A DNA stretch of 64,000 nt, taken from NCBI GenBank assembly GCA_039815465.1, contig JBCBZG010000009.1, forward strand, positions 1 to 64,000. Direction: 5' to 3'. This document shows, one piece after another, positions 15,199 through 22,424 of the stretch. The DNA is from Shimia_B sp039815465 (lineage in GTDB: Bacteria > Pseudomonadota > Alphaproteobacteria > Rhodobacterales > Rhodobacteraceae). The translations under genes were made by a program, and so were the position numbers. Below the pieces are notes generated by a model. It saw only the letters and a list, made by a program, of their open reading frames with translations, did not search any database and was not told the origin of the DNA. Numbering within the stretch: the first letter of the stretch is position 1; each line of letters opens with the position of its first letter.

Positions 15199-17988
15199 AT
15201 GAGCCTTTATCAAGCCTATCTAGATGAAATCGAAACCCGCAAAACCCAGGGGCTTCACCCAAAGCCAATTGATGCTGCGGACCTGACGCTCGAAATCATC
15301 GAACAGATTAAGGATAAGGGCCACGAACACCGCGCCGCGTCGCTCGACTTCTTCATCTACAACACCCTGCCAGGGACGACGCCTGCAGGTCGTGTCAAGG
15401 CTGACTTCCTGAAAGAGATCATCACCGGCGCCGCGGATGTCCCGGAAATCACGCCCGCCTTCGCCTTCGAGCTTCTCAGCCATATGAAGGGCGGCCCCTC
15501 GGTCGAGGTGCTGCTTGACCTCGCGCTGGGCGACAACGCGGCCACCGCCCAAGAGGCGGCAGAGGTGCTCAAGACGCAGGTGTTCCTCTATGAGGCTGAC
15601 ACCGAACGCCTCGGCACGGCGCTTGCAGCAGGCAACCCGGTCGCGCGCGAAATTCTGGAAAGCTACGCAGACGCCGAGTTTTTCACCAAGCTTCCCGCCA
15701 TCGACGAAGAAGTGGAGGTCGTCACCTACATCGCCGCGGAGGGCGATATCTCCACCGATCTCCTCTCCCCCGGCAATCAGGCCCACAGCCGCGCCGACCG
15801 GGAGCTGCATGGTAAGTGCATGATCTCCCCCGAAGCGCAGGCGGAGATTGAAGCGCTCAAAGCCCAGCACCCCGGCAAGCGCGTGATGCTTGTGGCCGAG
15901 AAAGGCACGATGGGTGTGGGCTCCTCCCGGATGTCAGGCGTCAACAACGTGGCGCTCTGGACCGGCACCAAAGCCTCCCCCTATGTGCCCTTCGTCAACA
16001 TCGCGCCGGTCGTGGCGGGCACCAATGGGATCTCCCCCATCTTTCTGACGACAGTCGGCGTGACCGGCGGCATCGGTGTGGACCTAAAAAACTGGGTCAA
16101 AAAGGTCGACCAAGACGGCAAGCCGATCCTCAACAATGACGGCAACCCGGTGCTGGAGGAGCGCTATTCCGTAGCCACGGGCACGGTGCTCAAGATCAAC
16201 ACCAAGGACAAAAAGCTTTACAGCGAAGATGGCGAAGAGCTTGTCGACATGGCCGCGAGCTTCACCCCGCAGAAGATGGAGTTCATGAAGGCAGGCGGCT
16301 CGTATGCCATCGTTTTTGGCAAAAAGCTCCAAACATTCGCCTGCGAAGCTCTTGGAATTGAACTGAAATCCGCCTTTGCCCCCTCGAAGGAGGTCTCTGT
16401 CGAAGGTCAGGGTCTCACCGCCGTCGAGAAAATCTTCAATGCCAACGCCGTAGGCGTGGCGCCCGGCACCGTGCTCCACGCAGGGTCCGACGCGCGGGTC
16501 ACCGTGAACATTGTGGGTTCCCAAGACACCACGGGCCTGATGACGAGCCAGGAATTGGAAGCGATGGCCGCCACGGTGATCTCGCCAAAGGTCGACGGCG
16601 CCTACCAGTCCGGCTGCCACACGGCCTCCGTCTGGGACGCAAAGGCACGGGCAAATACACCCCGCCTCATGGCCTTCATGAACAAGTTCGGCCTCGTGAC
16701 CGCCCGCGACCCCAAGGGCGTCTATCACTCCATGACGGACGTCATTCATAAAGTGCTTAACGACATCACCGTGGATGATTGGGCCATCATCATCGGCGGC
16801 GACAGCCATACGCGCATGTCCAAAGGCGTGGCATTCGGGGCGGATTCCGGCACCGTGGCGCTGGCGCTCGCAACCGGTGAAGCGACCATGCCGATCCCGG
16901 AGTCGGTCAAGGTCACATTTACTGGAAAAATGGCCGATCACATGGACTTCCGCGATGTTGTTCATGCAACCCAGGCGCAAATGCTCGCCCAGCACGGCGA
17001 CAACGTCTTCCAAGGGCGCATCATCGAGGTGCATATCGGCACGCTCCTCGCCGACCAGGCGTTCACGTTCACCGACTGGACTGCAGAGATGAAGGCGAAA
17101 GCCTCCATCTGTATCTCCGAAGATGACACGCTGATCCAAAGCTTGGAACTCGCCAAATCCCGCATCCAGATCATGATCGACAAAGGGATGGAGCATGAGA
17201 GCGGCATGCTGCAAAAGCTCATCGACATCGCCAACACGCGCATCGCGCAAATCCAGTCCGGTGAGAAGCCCGCGCTCAAGCCCGATAATAACGCAAAGTA
17301 CTTCGCAGAAGTCGTTGTGAACCTTGACGAAATCAACGAACCGATGATTGCGGACCCAGACGTCAACAACGTCGATGTGTCCAAACGCTACACCCACGAC
17401 ACGATCCGCCCGATCTCCTTCTACAAGGCGGAGAAAAAGGTCGATCTAGGCTTTGTGGGTTCGTGCATGGTGCACAAGGGCGACGTGAAGATCGTCGCGC
17501 AAATGCTTAGAAACCTTGAGAAAGCGCAGGGTGAGGTGAAATTCAAAGCACCGCTTGTGCTGGCCGCGCCCACGTACAACATCATCGACGAGCTCAAGGA
17601 AGAAGGCGACTGGGAGGTGCTGCAAAAGTACTCCGGGTTCGAATTCGACGATACGGCGCCCAAAACGGATGCTCGGACAGAGTACGAGAACATCCTCTAC
17701 CTTGAACGGCCTGGTTGTAACCTCTGCATGGGCAATCAGGAAAAGGCCGCCAAAGGCGACACTGTGCTCGCGACCTCAACCCGCCTCTTCCAAGGCCGCG
17801 TCGTCGGCGACTCGGAAACGAAAAAAGGGGAATCGCTCCTCGGTTCAACGCCCGTGGTGGTCCTTTCGGCGATCTTGGGTCGCACACCGACAGTGGAGGA
17901 ATACAAGACCGCCGTCGAAGGCATCGACCTCACCAAGTTCGCCCCGCCGCAGCAACCCCGCATCGGCGCACGGTCGCTCCAGTTCTAA
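15199..17988 (+). CDS. acnB: Bifunctional aconitate hydratase 2 / 2-methylisocitrate dehydratase
   Basis: Interconverts citrate and isocitrate in the TCA cycle and can dehydrate 2-methylisocitrate. 929 residues from MSLYQAYLDEI, a typical AcnB length. The N-terminal HEAT-like domain spans about 1-160 and the swivel domain about 165-380. The catalytic [4Fe-4S] part shows SGCHTASVWD (about 475), GGDSHTRMSKG (about 533) and the cluster pair GCNLCMGNQ (about 837). The upstream in-frame ATG at 15094 gives a basic, non-homologous extension and was rejected. A monocistronic unit; a 9-bp stem-loop at 18008-18029 follows the stop. Confidence 0.97.
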   Translation: MSLYQAYLDEIETRKTQGLHPKPIDAADLTLEIIEQIKDKGHEHRAASLDFFIYNTLPGTTPAGRVKADFLKEIITGAADVPEITPAFAFELLSHMKGGPSVEVLLDLALGDNAATAQEAAEVLKTQVFLYEADTERLGTALAAGNPVAREILESYADAEFFTKLPAIDEEVEVVTYIAAEGDISTDLLSPGNQAHSRADRELHGKCMISPEAQAEIEALKAQHPGKRVMLVAEKGTMGVGSSRMSGVNNVALWTGTKASPYVPFVNIAPVVAGTNGISPIFLTTVGVTGGIGVDLKNWVKKVDQDGKPILNNDGNPVLEERYSVATGTVLKINTKDKKLYSEDGEELVDMAASFTPQKMEFMKAGGSYAIVFGKKLQTFACEALGIELKSAFAPSKEVSVEGQGLTAVEKIFNANAVGVAPGTVLHAGSDARVTVNIVGSQDTTGLMTSQELEAMAATVISPKVDGAYQSGCHTASVWDAKARANTPRLMAFMNKFGLVTARDPKGVYHSMTDVIHKVLNDITVDDWAIIIGGDSHTRMSKGVAFGADSGTVALALATGEATMPIPESVKVTFTGKMADHMDFRDVVHATQAQMLAQHGDNVFQGRIIEVHIGTLLADQAFTFTDWTAEMKAKASICISEDDTLIQSLELAKSRIQIMIDKGMEHESGMLQKLIDIANTRIAQIQSGEKPALKPDNNAKYFAEVVVNLDEINEPMIADPDVNNVDVSKRYTHDTIRPISFYKAEKKVDLGFVGSCMVHKGDVKIVAQMLRNLEKAQGEVKFKAPLVLAAPTYNIIDELKEEGDWEVLQKYSGFEFDDTAPKTDARTEYENILYLERPGCNLCMGNQEKAAKGDTVLATSTRLFQGRVVGDSETKKGESLLGSTPVVVLSAILGRTPTVEEYKTAVEGIDLTKFAPPQQPRIGARSLQF

Positions 17989-18007
17989 CGACATGACACA
18001 AACTGAA

Positions 18008-18029
18008 CCCTAGGCCACCTGGCCTGGGG
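18008..18029 (+). terminator. Possible acnB terminator hairpin
   Basis: A 9-bp stem (18008-18016 with 18021-18029, one U-G pair) and 4-base loop, 19 bp past the acnB stop and facing the convergent tRNA gene. No U tract follows, so it may act as an mRNA 3' end stabiliser rather than a true intrinsic terminator. Confidence 0.45.
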
Positions 18030-18055
18030 CTACTGCCGCGGTCATAGTTTGAAAG

Positions 18056-18131
18056 TGGTGCCCCCACACGGACTCGAACCGCGGACCTACTGATTACAAA
18101 TCAGTTGCTCTACCAGCTGAGCTATAGGGGC
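18056..18131 (-). tRNA. tRNA-Thr (anticodon UGU)
   Basis: The minus strand folds into a full cloverleaf. The acceptor stem GCCCCTA pairs with TGGGGGC with one G-U pair. The D arm contains AGCTCAGCTGGTAGAGC, and the anticodon stem ACTGA/TCAGT carries loop TTTGTAA with anticodon TGT. The T arm has GGTTCGAGTCC. The discriminator is A, and the 3' CCA is encoded at 18056-18058. It decodes ACA (and ACG by wobble). Confidence 0.96.
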
Positions 18132-18281
18132 GCTGGCGGTCGCATAATGCTATGTGGGGCGCTTCGCAAGATGAAACCGTGTCTTAACCACGCGGAGACG
18201 CGCTGGCCTTTCCATCGGTTTTCAGCGTGTTAAAAGTACCTAGATATGTGGCGCACGGGGCCAACGAAGTCAGGGACTAGC

Positions 18282-19157
18282 ATGGAAATCGTCTATCACA
18301 TCGGCGCTCACGAGACCGATGAAGATCGCCTGCTCAAATGTCTGCTCAAAAACCGCGCCACGTTGATGGAACAGGGGATTTCGGTTCCCAATCCTGGGCG
18401 TTACCGAAAGCTCCTTCGGGAGCTTTTGAGCCAAGCGCCGAACCAGAGCCAGGTCCAGGTCAAGCGCGACCATATCCTTGATGAGATATTGGGTGACGAT
18501 GTCGCTGAACGGGTTGTGATGAGCAACTCGAACTTCATGTGCGTTGCGCCGCGTGTCTTTGAAAACGAACAGTTTTATCACCTCGCCCCTGCGAAGGTTC
18601 ATGCGCTTGGCACGCTGTTTGCAGAAGACAACCTGGAACTGCATTTGGCGATCCGCAATCCGGCCACGCACATCCCCGCGGTGTTGAGCTCGCTCGATGC
18701 TGACATAAGAGAGCGCATCGTTGCGGGGCTCGATCCGTTTTCCTTGCGCTGGTCGGACGTGATCACACGTATTCGGGAGGCCTGCCCGCGGGCGAGCCTG
18801 ACGGTTTGGTGCAATGAGGACACGCCGCTCTTGTGGTCACAGCTGATCCGGGAAATTTCCGGCCTCGATCACGGGATCCCGATTTCGGGGGGCTTTGACC
18901 TGCTGGCCGAGATCATGAACGAAGAGGGCTACCGGCGGTTTTTGAACTACCTGAAGGCCAATCCGCCGCAGACTGAGGTGCAAAAGCGGCGCATTATCGC
19001 CGCTTTCCTAGATAAATTCGCGCGCCCAGAGGAGGTCGAGCAGGAGCTTGATTTGCCCGGCTGGACCGATGATGTCGTCGCGCGTCTGACGGAGATCTAC
19101 GAAGAAGACATCTTTGCCATCGAGCGCATCCACGGCGTTGACCTGATCGCGCCCTAG
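18282..19157 (+). CDS. Sulfotransferase-like protein with degenerate P-loop
   Basis: A 291-residue protein starting MEIVYHIGAHETDEDRLL. The opening resembles the PAPS-binding loop of Rhodobacteraceae sulfotransferase-like proteins (HIGAHKTGTTSLQ type), but the K-T-G-T-T residues are replaced by E-T-D-E-D, which should prevent binding of the phosphosulfate. A later LAIRNPATHIPAVLSS segment (about 125-140) sits where the 3'-phosphate region would be. The C-terminal half is rich in charged helices. The start at 18282 was chosen because the fold then begins at once. Function unknown; the resemblance suggests a non-catalytic paralogue or a different ligand. Convergent with gapR, 7 bp apart. Confidence 0.6.
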   Translation: MEIVYHIGAHETDEDRLLKCLLKNRATLMEQGISVPNPGRYRKLLRELLSQAPNQSQVQVKRDHILDEILGDDVAERVVMSNSNFMCVAPRVFENEQFYHLAPAKVHALGTLFAEDNLELHLAIRNPATHIPAVLSSLDADIRERIVAGLDPFSLRWSDVITRIREACPRASLTVWCNEDTPLLWSQLIREISGLDHGIPISGGFDLLAEIMNEEGYRRFLNYLKANPPQTEVQKRRIIAAFLDKFARPEEVEQELDLPGWTDDVVARLTEIYEEDIFAIERIHGVDLIAP

Positions 19158-19164
19158 GCGGCGC

Positions 19165-19440
19165 CTACATCCCGAGCGCGGCCTTATACATCTCCAGCAC
19201 GGCTTCTTCTTCGGCGATGTCGTCTTTGTCGCGCTTGCGGAGCGCGATGAGCTTCCGCATGACCTTGGTGTCGTAGCCGCGCCCTTTGGCTTCGGCCATC
19301 ACTTCCTTTTGCTGTTCTGCGATGTCCTGCTTTTCGGCTTCGAGCCGTTCGAAGCGTTCGATGAACTGGCGCAGCTCGCCCGCGGTGACGCGGTAGCTGT
19401 CAGAGGCGCCGGTGTCCGGGTTGGCGGAAATGTCTGTCAT
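19165..19440 (-). CDS. gapR: GapR/DUF2312 nucleoid-associated protein
   Basis: Small coiled-coil DNA-binding protein of 91 residues. In Caulobacter, GapR binds AT-rich, overtwisted DNA and helps chromosome replication. The conserved core reads QFIERFERLEAEKQDI (about 27-42), followed by EVMAEAKGRGYDTKVMRKLI (about 47-66) and RKRDKDDIAEEEAVLEMY (about 69-86). This aligns well with family members over the whole length. The N-terminal 18 residues are variable. Transcribed alone, facing the 18282-19157 gene. Confidence 0.9.
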   Translation of the reverse strand: MTDISANPDTGASDSYRVTAGELRQFIERFERLEAEKQDIAEQQKEVMAEAKGRGYDTKVMRKLIALRKRDKDDIAEEEAVLEMYKAALGM

Positions 19441-19571
19441 GGGGCGCTCCTGGCTGATCGGTTGGGGGCTTTCGATAGCCTTGGCCTAATCTGCCTGCAA
19501 GAGCTTGGCGCGCGGGCTTTGCTGAATTATGGCACTCAGGAACGGCTAATAACCTGACGGAGCCACCAATC

Positions 19572-19790
19572 GTGTTGAGCGCGCTACTGCCTATCGGTGT
19601 TGCCATGACTTGCCTCGGGCTCGCGGGGCTCGTTTATTGCATTTGGACGGCCGCAAAGACGCGCGGCCAATCCTTGCCGGAGGAGGAGCTGAAACGCCAG
19701 CTTCAGCGGCTTGTGGCGGTCAACCTTGGCTTTGTTGGCGTGGCTGGGCTCGGGCTTGCCGTGGTGATCATGGGGCTCGTGCTGACGTAA
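19572..19790 (+). CDS. Small two-helix membrane protein
   Basis: 72 residues with hydrophobic helices at about 3-26 (LLPIGVAMTCLGLAGLVYCI) and 47-71, joined by a charged segment (TRGQSLPEEELKRQLQR). Start is GTG, with GGAG nine bases upstream; a TTG follows at once. The topology suggests both termini on the same side of the membrane. No family recognised. It stands alone between gapR and the convergent fadJ-like gene, 6 bp from the latter. Confidence 0.6.
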   Translation: MLSALLPIGVAMTCLGLAGLVYCIWTAAKTRGQSLPEEELKRQLQRLVAVNLGFVGVAGLGLAVVIMGLVLT

Positions 19791-19796
19791 CCCTCA

Positions 19797-21866
19797 CTAG
19801 GGGTCAAATTGGTTGCCGTTGAGGACCGCCGATTTCAGGCTTTGCGCAGGCTCCCAAAAGCTGTCTTGAGCGCTGAGCTCCTCCAGTCTTCGCAAGCGGC
19901 TCAGCAGCCCTGTCAGCTCCGCCGCTTTCATCGGGCCACCCTTTTTACGAGGATAGCCGTGGCCCAAAAGCATGATGACATCTGCGTCGCTGGCACGGGC
20001 CAGGATGCCCTCGTCCACAAGGCGCGCTCCTTCGTTGAGAAGCGCGAGGTCCGTAAGCTCGACGATCTCGTCATCGCTGAGTTCGTCTGGCGCTGGCCCT
20101 CCCTCTCCACGCGCGGCGTCAATTAGGGTGAGCACCTCTGGATCCTGCTCCAGCCGCCGCAAGCCTTTGGGGTACAGATAAAACCCGGTCTTGGTCATCA
20201 GACCGTGACGACCTGCGGAAACGAGCGCATTTAGGAACGGGCTTTCACCCTCCTGCCCCGTCAGGACGCGACGCTGCCAGGCGCGATCAAGGCCCATGTA
20301 GTCCAGCATTGCAAATGGGCCTTGGTAGTAGCCGGACGCGTGGATCACCTCATCTACACGATAGGGGGATACTCCGCGCGCAACGATCCGCTCTGCCGCA
20401 ATGCAAAGCGCATCAAACATCCGCGCGCCCGCGGTCCCCCGCACGCCGCCCCCCAGTGAAATCGGCAGCGGTGATTTGCGCAGGCCCTTGGCGAAACTCA
20501 ACATGGCCGCGCGCACCCAGTCCTGCGTTTCCGGCAGCGTCCCGATTTCAATCGCGCGCTTCTGGTGCATCGGTTGGAACAAGCCGAGCTTCATGCAGCG
20601 ATCTGGATGCTCGGTCTGGGCCGCGATGACGTCGAGCGCCTCGTTATCGGACACAACAGCCATCACCGCGTCCTCCCTGATCACCGATGAGACAGGGCCA
20701 AGCACGCTGTCTTGGCCCACCCGTGCCCGGTCGCGCATCTCGATGACGAGATCGCAGTTCGACAGGTCATCAAGGTCGTTCGAAAGCACAAAATTTTGCA
20801 GCCGCGCGTCGCGCGCGGACGCAGATAGCTGCTCCCGGTTCACAGAGCGCTTATAGGTTTCACGCACATCGCGCACGACGCGGTCTGCGTCCCCGCCCGT
20901 GTTGGCAAAGAGCGTCACCTTTGCCCCGACATTCAAACAGGTCACGCAAAGCGGGGCCGACATGGCGTTCGCGCCCAGAATCGCAATGCGTCGGGCAGGT
21001 TTGGGTGCCGTTATACCGCGCGGGAACTGGGCCGCGCGGCGGGTCGCCAAAAACACGTGGCGCAGCGCCTTTGCCTCCGGCGTCACACGCAGGTCACCGA
21101 AAAGCTCGCGTTCGAGCGAAAGCCCTTGGTCGAACTTTAGGAGCGGAGCGGATTCGATCAGGTCAATGACTGCGGTTTGCGCTGCCGTAGGCGTCGGCCC
21201 GTAGGTCTCGCGCGCCGTGGCGATGGCATCCTGATACTGAAACGGGTCTGTGAACTGATCACGGCGGTCGCGCGTCCGTTGAAATCCAGACTCCACCATT
21301 TGACGCGCCATTTTATGCGCGGCCTTTGGCGGGCGGCGGTAGACGAGCTCGTCCACGAGCCCCATCTCCTTCCCTTCGCTCAGTTCCACCTGAACGCCTT
21401 TGAGCAGCAGCATATCGAGCGCGAGATAGACATTGACCACCCGCGGAAGCCGCTGTGTCGCGCCCGCGATGGGCAGCATGCCCAATGCAATTTCGGGAAA
21501 GCCCACGCGCGTGCCAGTCTTTGCAACGCGTCCATGGCAGGCCAACGCCAGCTCGAACCCACCGCCCAGGATTGACCCGTGAAGCGCGGCGACGACGGGT
21601 TTGGGGCTGGCTTCGATCTCATCGCAGAGCGCGGCGAGCGTCGGCTCCTGCGGGCCTGTTTCGAACTCCGGCACATCGGGGCCAGACGGAAACGACCGCC
21701 CGTCCGCGGTGATAACAATGGCGCGGGCGCCATCGTCATCTTGTGCACGTCGAAACGCGGCGAGAATTTTAATGCGTACGTCTTTGCTCAGCACATTGAC
21801 CGGCGGATTGCTGATATACAGCATCGCCACACCCTCGTGCAGAGCATATCTTACATGCTCGAACAT
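19797..21866 (-). CDS. FadJ/FadB-like enoyl-CoA hydratase / 3-hydroxyacyl-CoA dehydrogenase fusion, dehydrogenase half divergent
   Basis: Beta-oxidation type multidomain protein of 689 residues. The N-terminal crotonase domain (about 1-190) keeps both catalytic glutamates in GGGFELALACHG and RVGFPEIALG. The second half (about 295 onward) has the dehydrogenase layout, but key residues are changed. The NAD loop reads GANAMS instead of GxGxxG, and the catalytic His of the HFFNP motif is replaced (KLGLFQPMH). The PGFxxNR motif is GGVRGTAGAR. It therefore probably hydrates enoyl-CoA but may not oxidise the product. No thiolase is adjacent. An ATG start at 21866 gives the normal crotonase opening. 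Confidence 0.82.
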   Translation of the reverse strand: MFEHVRYALHEGVAMLYISNPPVNVLSKDVRIKILAAFRRAQDDDGARAIVITADGRSFPSGPDVPEFETGPQEPTLAALCDEIEASPKPVVAALHGSILGGGFELALACHGRVAKTGTRVGFPEIALGMLPIAGATQRLPRVVNVYLALDMLLLKGVQVELSEGKEMGLVDELVYRRPPKAAHKMARQMVESGFQRTRDRRDQFTDPFQYQDAIATARETYGPTPTAAQTAVIDLIESAPLLKFDQGLSLERELFGDLRVTPEAKALRHVFLATRRAAQFPRGITAPKPARRIAILGANAMSAPLCVTCLNVGAKVTLFANTGGDADRVVRDVRETYKRSVNREQLSASARDARLQNFVLSNDLDDLSNCDLVIEMRDRARVGQDSVLGPVSSVIREDAVMAVVSDNEALDVIAAQTEHPDRCMKLGLFQPMHQKRAIEIGTLPETQDWVRAAMLSFAKGLRKSPLPISLGGGVRGTAGARMFDALCIAAERIVARGVSPYRVDEVIHASGYYQGPFAMLDYMGLDRAWQRRVLTGQEGESPFLNALVSAGRHGLMTKTGFYLYPKGLRRLEQDPEVLTLIDAARGEGGPAPDELSDDEIVELTDLALLNEGARLVDEGILARASDADVIMLLGHGYPRKKGGPMKAAELTGLLSRLRRLEELSAQDSFWEPAQSLKSAVLNGNQFDP

Positions 21867-21990
21867 TTACGGAACCGCCCGTTATTCTTCTTTGTGTGGA
21901 TAGTTGTGGGGAAAAGTGTGACTCGCTTCAATGAAAACCGTCACAAAAGGCGCCTTTACGCCTCCTTTCGCGCGGATTAGGCAGGGGGCC

Positions 21991-22419
21991 ATGGATATTC
22001 GACGCATCAGCGACACCTACGCCGTGAGCCCGCAGATCGAGCCGACCGACGTGCCCGAGATTGCCGCCGCGGGCTTTACCTGCGTGGTCTGCAACAGACC
22101 CGACCTAGAAATCCCCATCGAGCTACATGCGCAGGTGATGCGGGCCGCGGTGGAGGCCGCGGGCCTGATGTTCATCGACAACCCCATCGAGGGGCGCGCG
22201 ATGACCATCGAAAACGTGGCCGCGCAGGACCAGGCATTGACCAGCGCAGACGGTCCGGTCCTAGCCTATTGCGCGTCCGGCACGCGCAGCTCAATCGTGT
22301 GGTGCTTGTCCCAGGCGGGATCCATGCCCACCGCTGATATCATTAACGCCGCCGCAGAGGCCGGGTATGATCTGTCATTTATGGCAGCACAGCTCGACGC
22401 GTTTGCGGCCCAAAAGTAA
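21991..22419 (+). CDS. DUF442/TIGR01244 phosphatase-like protein
   Basis: 142 residues from MDIRRISDTYAVSPQIEP. The family has a dual-specificity-phosphatase fold and is often annotated as a beta-lactamase-hydrolase-like or sulfur transferase protein. The active-site loop CASGTRSS (CX5R, about residue 91) is intact, preceded by GPVLAYC. The start at 21991 has CAGGGGG upstream, and the frame from 21931 adds basic, non-homologous residues. Substrate unknown; homologues are linked to sulfide or persulfide metabolism in some bacteria. Five bases from the convergent sensor kinase stop. Confidence 0.8.
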   Translation: MDIRRISDTYAVSPQIEPTDVPEIAAAGFTCVVCNRPDLEIPIELHAQVMRAAVEAAGLMFIDNPIEGRAMTIENVAAQDQALTSADGPVLAYCASGTRSSIVWCLSQAGSMPTADIINAAAEAGYDLSFMAAQLDAFAAQK

Positions 22420-22424
22420 GCAGC

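Noticed and set aside
16084..17397. 437-residue open frame on the minus strand
   Set aside because: Antisense to the catalytic part of acnB, which is fully supported by motifs; no family similarity in the antisense product.
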